A stretch of DNA of 64,000 nt, taken from the NCBI RefSeq assembly GCF_947494025.1, contig NZ_CANLTQ010000005.1, positions 1-64,000 of the forward strand, written 5' to 3'. The position numbers were made by a program, and so were the translations under genes. The notes beneath the pieces are model-generated. The model worked only from the letters and a program-made list of their open reading frames with translations. It ran no database searches and was not told where the DNA came from. Numbering within the stretch: the stretch's first letter is position 1; every line of letters begins with the position of its first letter. Positions 36,033-44,229 of the stretch are shown here, one piece after another. Source of the stretch: an uncultured Jannaschia sp. (GTDB lineage: Bacteria > Pseudomonadota > Alphaproteobacteria > Rhodobacterales > Rhodobacteraceae).

Positions 36033-36839
36033 TCAGGGTTTCGTGTCCCTTCGTCGGGTCAGGACGAAGAAAGCCGTCAGAAGCGTCACGGTCAACGCCA
36101 GCAGCGCGGTCGAGATCGCGTTGACCTCGGGCGTCACGGCGCGGCGGAGCTGGCCCAGCATGTAGGTGGGCAGCGTGTCCTGCCCGGCGGACTTGACGAA
36201 CTCGGTGATGATCACGTCGTCGAGGCTGATGACGAAGGCGAGCATGGCGCCCGCCGCGATGCCCGGCGCGAGGATCGGCAGCGTCACGTGGCGGAACGTC
36301 TGCCAGGGCGTGGCGTAGAGGTCGGCCGCGGCCGTCTCGAGGCTTCGGTCCATGCCCTCCAGCCGGGCGCGGATCGGCAGGTAGGCGAACGGCACGCAAA
36401 AGGCAGAATGCGCGAGGATGAGGTAGCCCAGCCCGGCATAGCCGGTCGCGACCTTCACCGAGGCGAAGACGATGAGCAGGGCCACGGCAGTCACGATCTC
36501 CGGAACCATCAGCGGCTGGTTGATGACGAGATAGATCACCCGCCGGCCGCGAAAGCCGCCCCGCCGCGTGGTGCCCAGCGCGGCCATCTTCGCGACGGCG
36601 CTGGCGATGGCCGCGGCCGAAAGCGCGATCACGACGGAGCGGAGCGCCGCGGCCTGCACCGCCGCGTTCCCGGCGGCGGCGGCGTACCATTGAAGGCTGA
36701 ACCCGCCCCAGAGCGCGACCGATTGCGAGGCGTTGAAGCTGTAGACCACCATGGTCGCGATCGGCGCCCAGAGAAGGATGAGCGCGCCGACCGCGATCCA
36801 GGCGAAGCCCGGCAAAGCGGCGGGATCGAAGCGCCTCAT
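36033..36839 (-). CDS. Polyamine-type ABC transporter permease, PotC/PotI-like
   Basis: A 268-residue six-helix permease. LWAPIATMVVYSFNASQS begins the protein, and the ATPase-contact EAA loop reads LETAAADLYATPWQTFRHVT. FVISLDDVIITEFV is a well-known PotC/PotI segment. Its start overlaps the stop of the upstream permease (ATGA), and 50 nt separate it from the binding-protein gene. Confidence 0.94.
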   Translation of the reverse strand: MRRFDPAALPGFAWIAVGALILLWAPIATMVVYSFNASQSVALWGGFSLQWYAAAAGNAAVQAAALRSVVIALSAAAIASAVAKMAALGTTRRGGFRGRRVIYLVINQPLMVPEIVTAVALLIVFASVKVATGYAGLGYLILAHSAFCVPFAYLPIRARLEGMDRSLETAAADLYATPWQTFRHVTLPILAPGIAAGAMLAFVISLDDVIITEFVKSAGQDTLPTYMLGQLRRAVTPEVNAISTALLALTVTLLTAFFVLTRRRDTKP

Positions 36840-37747
36840 TCCTCCGCCTCCCGTTGGGTCAGGCGTGTGAGCAGGACAAGGGCGCAGAGCACGACGAGGA
36901 GCAGGATCAGCGACAGCGCCGCGCCGAGCGGCCAGTTGCGGCCCTGCCCGAACTGCAGCTCGATGAAGTTACCGATCATCATGTTCTTGCCTCCGCCCAG
37001 CAGCCGCGGCGTGACATAGGCCCCGAGCGAGGGGACGAAGACGAGGATCGAGCCGGCCACGATGCCGGGCCGGATCACCGGCAGGACGACCCGGCGCAGC
37101 GCCTGCCAGCGCGAGGCATAGAGGTCGTGCGCAGCCTCGAGAAGTCGCATGTCGAAGCGCTCCACGGCCGCGTAGAGCGGCAGGACCATGAGCGGCAGGT
37201 AGACATAGACCATCCCGATCAGCACGGCGGCGTCGGTATAGAGGATCTGGATCGGCGTCTCGATCAGGCCGAGACCCATGAGCGCGGAGTTCAGGATCCC
37301 GCCGTTCCGGATCACCTCCATGATCGCGAAGGTGCGGATGAGGAGGTTGGTCCAGAACGGGATCGTCACCAGAAAGAGCCAGACCGCCCGGCACTCCGGC
37401 GGCCGCGTGGCGATGAACCAGGCCGTCGGCAGGCCGAGCAGGAAGGCCAGCGCCGTGGTCGCGAGCGAAAGCTTCACTGACCGCCACAAGATCGTCAGAT
37501 GCGCGTCGGCCAGGGTCACGGTGTCGTCGAAGATGTCCCGCTCGAAGAGGACCTGGAACCACGCCTCCGTCGAGAAGGCCCATTGAACGCCGGAATAGGA
37601 GCCCTTCTCGAGGAACGCATAGACCACGATCACGAGGAGCGGGCCGGTCGCCCCGATCGCCAGGAGAAGAAGCGCCGGCGCGGACAGGAGCCACCCCGAC
37701 CGTGCCCCGGACCGCTCGGCAGGCGTCGGCGCGGCGCGGTCCGTCAT
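36836..37747 (-). CDS. Polyamine-type ABC transporter permease, PotB/PotH-like
   Basis: A 303-residue permease: IPFWTNLLIRTFAIMEVIRN is the conserved PotB/PotH segment, and LLEAAHDLYASRWQALRRVV is the EAA loop. FVPSLGAYVTPRLLGGGKN matches the late transmembrane region. The start overlaps the ATPase stop (ATGA). It forms the membrane dimer with the 36033-36839 product. Confidence 0.94.
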   Translation of the reverse strand: MTDRAAPTPAERSGARSGWLLSAPALLLLAIGATGPLLVIVVYAFLEKGSYSGVQWAFSTEAWFQVLFERDIFDDTVTLADAHLTILWRSVKLSLATTALAFLLGLPTAWFIATRPPECRAVWLFLVTIPFWTNLLIRTFAIMEVIRNGGILNSALMGLGLIETPIQILYTDAAVLIGMVYVYLPLMVLPLYAAVERFDMRLLEAAHDLYASRWQALRRVVLPVIRPGIVAGSILVFVPSLGAYVTPRLLGGGKNMMIGNFIELQFGQGRNWPLGAALSLILLLVVLCALVLLTRLTQREAEE

Positions 37748-38793
37748 TCCGCCAACACCCGCAGGGCGCCGGGCGCGAAGGCCACGCCGTGCGGCGTGCC
37801 GGGCGGGCCCGGCGCGGCGTCGGCGGGCAGGCGCGCCGCGATTTCGGTCCCGTCGGGTAGGCGCAGATGGGCGGTCAGGTCGGCACCTTGATAGATCGTC
37901 GTCGCCAGCACCGCCGCCAGCGTGTCGGGCGCCCCGGACGCGGCAAGCGTCACCCGCTCGGGCCGGATCGCGAGCGTGACCGGTCCCGCCGCGCCGTCCG
38001 GCGCCGGCACCGAGCCGCCCGGCAGATGCACCCGGCCCTCCCGGACCTCTCCCGCCAGCACGTTCGACTCGCCGATGAAGCCCGCGACGAAGCGCGTGGC
38101 CGGCGCGTCGTAGATTTCGCGCGGCGGGCCGACTTGCAGGACACGGCCCCCCTCCATGACCGCGATCCGGTCCGACATGGTCAGTGCCTCCTCCTGATCG
38201 TGGGTGACGAAGACGAAGGTGATGCCGGTCTCGTGCTGCAGGCGCTTCAGCTCCCGCTGCATCTCGCGCCGCAGCTTCAGGTCGAGCGCGCTGAGCGGTT
38301 CGTCGAGAAGCAGCACTTCGGGCGAGGGCGCGAGGGCGCGAGCGAGCGCGACGCGCTGCTGCTGCCCGCCGGAGAGCTGCGCGGGGCGGCGGTCGGCGAA
38401 CCCGTCGAGGCGCACGAGCGCCAGCATCTCGCGCGTCCGGTCCCGCGCGTCGGCGCGACCCAGCATCTCGAGCCCGAAGGCCACGTTCTGCGCCACGGTC
38501 AGATGCGGAAAGAGCGCGTAGGACTGGAACACGGTGTTGACGGAGCGGCGGTGCGGCGGGCGTCCGGTGACGTCGATGCCGCCGATCCGCACGATGCCCG
38601 AACTGGGCGCCTCGAACCCCGCAACGAGGCGCAACAGCGTGGTCTTGCCGCAGCCCGACGGGCCGAGAAGCGTGAAGAACGTCCCCCGCGCGATCGTCAG
38701 ATCCACTCCGAGAAGCGCGTCGACGCTGCCGTAGCGCTTGCCCGCGCGGACCACCTCGACGGCGGGCGGGTCGGAATGTCCCGGTTCTGTCAC
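37744..38793 (-). CDS. Polyamine-type ABC transporter ATPase, PotA/PotG-like
   Basis: A ~349-residue ATPase: Walker A LLGPSGCGKTTLLRL, Q-loop VNTVFQSYALFPHLTV, signature QLSGGQQQRVALARAL, Walker B VLLLDEPLSALDLKL, switch His FVTHDQEEAL. A C-terminal TOBE domain (~245-349) follows, with IRPERVTL. A GTG at 38793 is preferred because it leaves about ten residues before the first strand; a TTG at 38829 is also possible, and neither has a convincing ribosome site. First gene of the leftward operon, divergent from a second Pot-type ATPase. Confidence 0.92.
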   Translation of the reverse strand: MTEPGHSDPPAVEVVRAGKRYGSVDALLGVDLTIARGTFFTLLGPSGCGKTTLLRLVAGFEAPSSGIVRIGGIDVTGRPPHRRSVNTVFQSYALFPHLTVAQNVAFGLEMLGRADARDRTREMLALVRLDGFADRRPAQLSGGQQQRVALARALAPSPEVLLLDEPLSALDLKLRREMQRELKRLQHETGITFVFVTHDQEEALTMSDRIAVMEGGRVLQVGPPREIYDAPATRFVAGFIGESNVLAGEVREGRVHLPGGSVPAPDGAAGPVTLAIRPERVTLAASGAPDTLAAVLATTIYQGADLTAHLRLPDGTEIAARLPADAAPGPPGTPHGVAFAPGALRVLAE

Positions 38794-38866
38794 GCGGCCG
38801 ATGCTGCGCCGCGACGAAACGCTACGCAAGCGCCATCGCCGGTCCGGCGGGCCGCGGGCGCGTGCG

Positions 38867-38885
38867 ATGCCCGATGGTCGGGCAT
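38867..38885. promoter_or_regulatory. Perfect inverted repeat between two divergent Pot operons
   Basis: ATGCCCGA-TGG-TCGGGCAT is a perfect 8-bp inverted repeat with a 3-nt centre, placed almost midway between the divergent ATPase starts at 38793 and 38990. A 10-bp palindrome GTTGGCCAAC follows at 38931-38940. Either could be an operator serving both operons; no regulator gene is adjacent. Confidence 0.45.
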
Positions 38886-38989
38886 TCGGTCCCCCGGCGC
38901 GGGGGCGTGCCCGGACGCCCCGACGAAACGGTTGGCCAACGGCTGCGGAAGTGGCACACAGGTCCGAAGCAAGGGAGGAGCCGGATCAG

Positions 38990-40081
38990 GTGTTGGACGG
39001 AACCGGAGCATTCGTCGAATTCGACCGCGTGCAGAAAAGCTACGACGGCGAGACGCTGGTGGTGAAGGACCTCAACCTTTCGATCGGCAAGGGCGAATTC
39101 CTGACGATGCTGGGGCCTTCGGGCTCCGGCAAGACGACCTGCCTGATGATGCTCGCCGGGTTCGAGACGGCCACGCACGGGGAGATCCGGCTGCAGGGGC
39201 GCGGGATCAACGGCATCCCGCCGCACAAGCGCGGCATCGGCATGGTGTTCCAGAATTACGCGCTGTTCCCGCACATGACGGTGGCCGAGAATCTCGCCTT
39301 TCCGCTCGAGGTCCGCAAGGTCGGGAAGGCCGAGCAGGAGTCGAAGATCTCGCGCGCGCTCGGCATGGTGCAGATGGGGGCGTTCGGCGGCCGCCGTCCG
39401 GCGCAGCTTTCGGGCGGTCAGCAGCAGCGCATCGCGCTGGCCCGCGCGCTTGTCTTCGAGCCGGAGCTGGTGCTCATGGACGAGCCGCTCGGCGCGCTCG
39501 ACAAGCAGCTTCGCGAGACCTTGCAGTTCGAGATCACGCGGCTGGCGCACGAGCTCGGCATCACCGTGGTCTACGTCACCCACGACCAGACCGAGGCGCT
39601 GACGATGTCGGACCGGGTCGCGGTCTTCGACGACGGCCGCATCCAGCAACTCGCCACGCCGGACGAGCTCTACGAGCGGCCGGAGAACAGCTTCGTCGCG
39701 CAGTTCATCGGCGAGAACAACACGCTCCGGGGCAAGGTCAGCGCCATCGACGGCGGCACCTGCGTCGTGGCGCTCGACGGCGGCGGCGAAATCGACGCGG
39801 TGCCGGTCAACGTCGCGAAGGTCGGGGATCCGACGCTCGTGTCGATCCGGCCCGAGCGGGTGGAGATCGACCCCCAACTCGGCCCGGGCGCGCACACGCT
39901 CGACGCGGAGGTGCTCGAGTTCATCTACATGGGCGACGTCTTCCGCACCCGGTTGCGCGTCGCCGGACGGGACGATTTCGTCGTCAAGACGCGCAACCGC
40001 GCCGGCCAGACCCGGCTTGCGCCGGGCGACAAGGTCCGGATCGGATGGCTGCCCGCGGATTGCCGCGCGCTGAACGTCTGA
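38990..40081 (+). CDS. Polyamine-type ABC transporter ATPase, PotA-like (second system)
   Basis: A 363-residue ATPase: FDRVQKSYDGETLVVKDLNL, Walker A MLGPSGSGKTTCLMML, Q-loop IGMVFQNYALFPHMTV, signature LSGGQQQRIALARAL, Walker B LVLMDEPLGALDKQL and switch His YVTHDQTEAL. A TOBE domain follows (FIYMGDVFRTRLRVAG). The GTG at 38990 follows AAGGGAGGAG at 9 nt, which decides the start over earlier in-frame GTG codons. First gene of a rightward ATPase/SBP/permease/permease operon. Confidence 0.93.
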   Translation: MLDGTGAFVEFDRVQKSYDGETLVVKDLNLSIGKGEFLTMLGPSGSGKTTCLMMLAGFETATHGEIRLQGRGINGIPPHKRGIGMVFQNYALFPHMTVAENLAFPLEVRKVGKAEQESKISRALGMVQMGAFGGRRPAQLSGGQQQRIALARALVFEPELVLMDEPLGALDKQLRETLQFEITRLAHELGITVVYVTHDQTEALTMSDRVAVFDDGRIQQLATPDELYERPENSFVAQFIGENNTLRGKVSAIDGGTCVVALDGGGEIDAVPVNVAKVGDPTLVSIRPERVEIDPQLGPGAHTLDAEVLEFIYMGDVFRTRLRVAGRDDFVVKTRNRAGQTRLAPGDKVRIGWLPADCRALNV

Positions 40082-40160
40082 GACCGGGACGGACGCGTTT
40101 CGCCCGCGCCCAGGGTGGAACGGAGAACACAAGGGCGAAGACAAACGGGAGTTTTGCGAC

Positions 40161-41273
40161 ATGAAACTGAAGTCACTGATGCTCACGACGGGCGCCGCGC
40201 TCATCGCCGTGCCGGCCCTCGCGCAGGAGATGGCCGACGAGATGACGATCGTCAGCTGGGGCGGCGCCTACCAGAACAGCCAGCTCAAGGCCTATGTGGA
40301 GCCCTACCAGGAGATGCACCCGGAGGTGGAAGTCATCTGGGACGAGAGTTCGGGCGAGGCCGTGGCCGGCATGCGCGCGCAGTCCGAGGCCGGCAACATC
40401 ACCTGGGATCTCGTCGACGTGACCGCCGCCGATTCCATGCGCCTGTGCGACGAGGGGCTCGCGATGGAGGTCGACCCGGACGAGATCCTGGCCCCCGCCC
40501 CCGACGGCACGCCCGCGTCGGAGGATTTCGGCGAGGAGATGCTCGTCTCCGAATGCTTCATCCCGCAGATCGCCTATTCCTACACCTTCGGTTACCGTAC
40601 CGATGTCGAGGAGTGGGAAGGGCGCACGCCCGACGAGATCTGCGACGTCTTCAACCTCGAGGAGTTCCCCGGCCAGCGCAGCCTCGAGAAGCGGCCGCAC
40701 AACAACATGGAATGGGCGCTCTATTGCGACGGGGTCGCCTGGGAGGACATCTACGACACGCTCGAGACGGAGGAGGGGCAGGACCGCGCCCTAGCCAAGC
40801 TCGATACGATCAAGGACCAGACGGTCTGGTGGACGGCCGGCGCCGACACGCCGCAGCTTCTCGCCGATGGCGAGGTGGTCATGGGCTCCACCTATAACGG
40901 GCGCCTCTTCTCGGTCATCGAGGAGCAGGACCAGCCCGTCGCGATGCTGTGGGACGCGCAATCCTACGACCTCGACGGCTGGGTCATCCCCGAGGGCCTC
41001 GACGAGCCGGCGCTGAACCGCGTGAAGGACTTCCTGTACTTCGCTACCGACACGCAGCGGCTCGCCGACCAGGCCGCCTGGATCAGCTACGGCCCGGCGC
41101 GCAAGTCCTCGGCCCCACTCGTGGGTCAGCACGCCGAACTCGGCATCGACATGGCGCCGCACATGCCGACCAACCCCGACAACGCGTCCAACGCCTTCGT
41201 GCAGAACTACGAATGGTGGGCCGATTACCGCGACGACCTGGATTCGAAGTTCCAGGCCTGGCTCGCCCAGTAA
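40161..41273 (+). CDS. Polyamine-type ABC transporter substrate-binding protein (second system)
   Basis: A 370-residue periplasmic protein with a signal peptide (~1-22, ending AVPALAQ). The mature start MTIVSWGGAYQNSQLKAYVE and WDLVDVTAADSMRLCDEGLA place it in the PotD-like family of extracellular binding proteins. WALYCDGVAWEDIYDTLETEE and VWWTAGADTPQLLADGEVVM are typical of the Rhodobacterales group. It differs clearly from the leftward system's binding protein, so the two importers probably have different ligands. Confidence 0.92.
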   Translation: MKLKSLMLTTGAALIAVPALAQEMADEMTIVSWGGAYQNSQLKAYVEPYQEMHPEVEVIWDESSGEAVAGMRAQSEAGNITWDLVDVTAADSMRLCDEGLAMEVDPDEILAPAPDGTPASEDFGEEMLVSECFIPQIAYSYTFGYRTDVEEWEGRTPDEICDVFNLEEFPGQRSLEKRPHNNMEWALYCDGVAWEDIYDTLETEEGQDRALAKLDTIKDQTVWWTAGADTPQLLADGEVVMGSTYNGRLFSVIEEQDQPVAMLWDAQSYDLDGWVIPEGLDEPALNRVKDFLYFATDTQRLADQAAWISYGPARKSSAPLVGQHAELGIDMAPHMPTNPDNASNAFVQNYEWWADYRDDLDSKFQAWLAQ

Positions 41274-41330
41274 GGCAACCGGCGGGGGCGGCGCGCGTCG
41301 CCCCCGCACCCCGCGCGGGAGGGCCCACCG

Positions 41331-43034
41331 ATGACCGACGCCACGCACGGGCCGGACGCCGTCACCGGAGTGACGCCCGATACCGGCCTCCGCATCGCGG
41401 AACAGCGCGCGGGCGGCGAGATGGTCGCCGCCGACGGCACGCCCCTGAAGCGGAGCCTGAACCGCGCCCTGCGCCGCGAGAAGCTGCGCGCACTCGCGCT
41501 CGTCGCGCCGCTCTTCCTGTTCATCGTCGTGACCTTCATCGCGCCGATCGCCGACATGCTGTTTCGCTCGGTCGAGAACCAGATCGTGAGCGAGACGCTG
41601 CCCCGCACCGTCGTCGCGCTGGAGGATTGGGACGGGGACGACATGCCGGAGGAGCCGGTCTTCGCTGCGCTGGCGCAGGACCTCGCGATCGCCGTCGAGC
41701 TGAAGAACCACACCCGCCTTGGCTCCCGCCTGAACTACGAGACGACCGCCGCCTCCTCGCTGTTTCGCAGAACGGGGCGCGGCGCGGACGATATCGGCGA
41801 AGACGCGGCCGACCGGTTCGTCGCGCTCGACCCCGCCTGGGAGGAGCCCGCGACCTGGGTCGGACTGATGGCCAGCCCGGACTGGATCGAGGCGCAGGCC
41901 GAATGGGCCGCCGGGGCCGACGACGATGCGGGCCCCGAGCCGCGCTTCGAATTGCGCGACGGCGTGGCCGACGCCCTGCCGCGCGCGGCGGACATGTACG
42001 CGGCCTTCGCCCGCGTCATCCGCACCGAGGACGGCGACAGCCCGACCGAGGAGGAGCCCTGGCCCATCGTCTGCCGCGCGCTCCACGGCGACCTCATCGC
42101 GAACCCGGACGCCGCCGCGGGCTTCGATGGCGCGAACGCCCAGCTGCTCGCAGCGGCGGCCGAGGCGGCGCCGGCCTTCGAGGTGACGGGGTTCCGCGAC
42201 ACGTTCCTCGACATCGACGAGGACTGGGGCGACACGACGATCTGGGAGACCATCAAGGCGTTCTCCAGCCCCTACACCGCCGGCTACTTCCTGTCCGCCG
42301 TCGACCTCCAGCTCACCGCCGACGGCGTCGCGCGGCAGCCGGAGGACCGGCAGATCTACGGCCTGCTCTTCGGCCGCACGCTGTTCATGTCGCTCACCAT
42401 CATGGGCTGCTGCGTGCTGCTGGGCTATCCGATCGCGTTCCTGCTCGCCAACCTGCCGATGCGCAGCGCCAACCTGCTCCTCATCCTCGTGCTCCTGCCG
42501 TTCTGGACCTCGCTCCTCGTACGGACCTCGGCCTGGAAGGTGCTCTTGCAGCAGCAAGGCGTCATCAACGACCTCCTCGTCTGGTCGGGGATCATTTCGG
42601 ACGGGGGACGGCTCGCGCTCATCAACAACCAGACCGGCACGATCATCGCGATGACGCACATCCTGCTGCCGTTCATGATCCTGCCGCTCTATTCGGTGAT
42701 GAAGACCATCCCGCCCTCCTACGTGCGCGCCGCCAAAAGCCTCGGCGCCACGAACTTCACCGCCTTCCGCCGTGTCTACTTCCCGCAATCCGTCCCGGGG
42801 ATCGGCGCGGGCTGCATCCTCGTCTTCATCCTGTCGATCGGCTACTACATCACGCCGGAGCTGGTCGGCGGCACGACCGGCACGTTCATCTCGAACCGGA
42901 TCGCCTACCACATCTCGCAATCGCTGAACTGGGGCCTTGCCGCCGCACTCGGAACGATCCTGCTCGCCGTGGTGCTTGTGCTCTACTGGCTTTACGACCG
43001 CATCGTCGGCATCGACAACGTCTCGCTGGGTTAG
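41331..43034 (+). CDS. PotB-like ABC permease with a ~265-residue extra loop
   Basis: A 567-residue permease, nearly twice the usual ~300. TM1 lies at ~54-75 (LVAPLFLFIVVTFIAPIADM). Residues ~80-345 then form a hydrophilic, acidic, Trp- and Ala-rich region expected on the periplasmic side. The conserved core resumes with LFGRTLFMSLTIMGCCVLLG. It has the PotB segment LPFWTSLLVRTSAWKVLLQQ, the EAA loop YVRAAKSLGATNFTAFRRVY and the late segment SIGYYITPELVGGTTGT. Smaller versions of this loop occur in related bacteria; this one is unusually long. The added domain might dock the binding protein or sense substrate, but this is inference. Confidence 0.9.
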   Translation: MTDATHGPDAVTGVTPDTGLRIAEQRAGGEMVAADGTPLKRSLNRALRREKLRALALVAPLFLFIVVTFIAPIADMLFRSVENQIVSETLPRTVVALEDWDGDDMPEEPVFAALAQDLAIAVELKNHTRLGSRLNYETTAASSLFRRTGRGADDIGEDAADRFVALDPAWEEPATWVGLMASPDWIEAQAEWAAGADDDAGPEPRFELRDGVADALPRAADMYAAFARVIRTEDGDSPTEEEPWPIVCRALHGDLIANPDAAAGFDGANAQLLAAAAEAAPAFEVTGFRDTFLDIDEDWGDTTIWETIKAFSSPYTAGYFLSAVDLQLTADGVARQPEDRQIYGLLFGRTLFMSLTIMGCCVLLGYPIAFLLANLPMRSANLLLILVLLPFWTSLLVRTSAWKVLLQQQGVINDLLVWSGIISDGGRLALINNQTGTIIAMTHILLPFMILPLYSVMKTIPPSYVRAAKSLGATNFTAFRRVYFPQSVPGIGAGCILVFILSIGYYITPELVGGTTGTFISNRIAYHISQSLNWGLAAALGTILLAVVLVLYWLYDRIVGIDNVSLG

Positions 43035-43043
43035 GAGCGGCGC

Positions 43044-43895
43044 ATGGTACTTCCCCCCTACGCAACGCTGGGCCAGCGGATCTGGCACTACACGTTCCTC
43101 GTGATCTGCGGTCTGATCTTCTTCTTCCTGATCGCGCCGATCCTCACCATCATCCCGCTCAGCTTCAACGCCGAGAACTTCTTCACCTTCACCCCCGGCA
43201 TGCTGGCCCTGGACGGCGACGCCTATTCCCTCCGGCACTACCGCGACTTCTTCCAGAACCCCGACTGGCAGCAGGCGCTGTCGAACTCGGTGCGGATCGC
43301 GCCCGCCGCGACGCTGATCTCGGTCGGGCTCGGAACGCTGGCGGCGATCGGCCTGTCGCAAGGTCACGTTCCGTTCCGCCGGGCGATCATGGTGGTGCTG
43401 ATCTCGCCGATGATCGTGCCGCTCATCATCTCGGCGGCGGGGATGTACTTCTTCTACTCACGCGTCGGCCTGCAGGGCAGCTATCTCGGCGTGGTGTTGG
43501 CCCATGCCGCGCTCGGCACGCCCTTCGTCATCATCACCGTGACGGCGACGCTCGTGGGCTTCGACCGCTCGCTCACCCGCGCGGCGGCCAATCTCGGCGC
43601 GGGGCCGGTCCGGACCTTCTTCAAGGTGCAGATGCCACTGATCCTGCCGGGCGTGATCTCGGGCGGGTTGTTCGCCTTCATTACCTCCTTCGACGAGGTG
43701 GTCGTGGTGCTCTTTGTCGGCTCGGCCGGGCAGAAGACGCTGCCCTGGCAGATGTTCATCGGCCTGCGGGAGCAGATCTCGCCCACGATCCTCGCGGTGG
43801 CGACGATCCTCGTGGCGGTCTCGATCCTGCTGCTCGCGACCGTCGAGATCCTCCGCCGCCGGTCGGAGCGCCTGCGGGGCCTGTCGCCGGCCTGA
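43044..43895 (+). CDS. PotC-like ABC transporter permease (second system)
   Basis: A 283-residue permease: IAPILTIIPLSFNAENFFTF, the EAA loop LTRAAANLGAGPVRTFFKVQ and the PotC segment GGLFAFITSFDEVVVVLFV. AGGAG at 43033-43037 gives a 6-nt spacing to the ATG. Last gene of the rightward Pot operon, partner of the large-loop permease. Confidence 0.94.
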   Translation: MVLPPYATLGQRIWHYTFLVICGLIFFFLIAPILTIIPLSFNAENFFTFTPGMLALDGDAYSLRHYRDFFQNPDWQQALSNSVRIAPAATLISVGLGTLAAIGLSQGHVPFRRAIMVVLISPMIVPLIISAAGMYFFYSRVGLQGSYLGVVLAHAALGTPFVIITVTATLVGFDRSLTRAAANLGAGPVRTFFKVQMPLILPGVISGGLFAFITSFDEVVVVLFVGSAGQKTLPWQMFIGLREQISPTILAVATILVAVSILLLATVEILRRRSERLRGLSPA

Positions 43896-44019
43896 TCGCT
43901 TTGTCCGCGACCGCGCATCGCGCATCACGGCCACCGCGTCATATCCCCGGCAGGGCCAGCGCGGCCACGCAATGCCAAGCCGCACCACTCCCGGACATGG
44001 CGCGCCATGAGGAAACCGT

Positions 44020-44229
44020 TTATCCTTGCTGCGACTTCCGGCGGCGCCAAGCCGGTCTCGGGCAGGATCCGGATCCGCGCGATCCCGCCGCCCCGCGCCA
44101 CCGTGTGTGGGGGATGCGTAGGGTTCCCCATGCGCTTTCGTCCCGGCTCCAGGGCAGGACGGGATGGCCGTGACGCGCCCCATCCACGTCGAAGGGCACG
44201 TCGGTCGTGATCGGACTTGGCCGGGTCAT
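44020..44229 (-). pseudogene. Truncated doeB (N-acetyl-diaminobutyrate deacetylase) remnant
   Basis: The ATG at 44229 overlaps the doeA stop (ATGA). The first ~41 codons read MTRPSPITTDVPFDVDGARH and VLPWSRDESAWGTLRIP, matching the N-terminus of DoeB/EutE, the M14-like deacetylase that follows DoeA in ectoine catabolism. After about 44107 the similarity stops and the frame closes at 44020 in unrelated sequence, with none of the zinc-site motifs. About 290 codons are missing, so this is a deletion remnant. The gap 43896-44019 contains nothing I recognise. Confidence 0.72.

Noticed and set aside
44020-44131. Possible independent small gene downstream of the doeB remnant (frame reading RIRILPETGLAPPEVAARIN)
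   Set aside because: Short, no ribosome site, no recognisable family; it may be chance or debris from the deletion, so it is not annotated.
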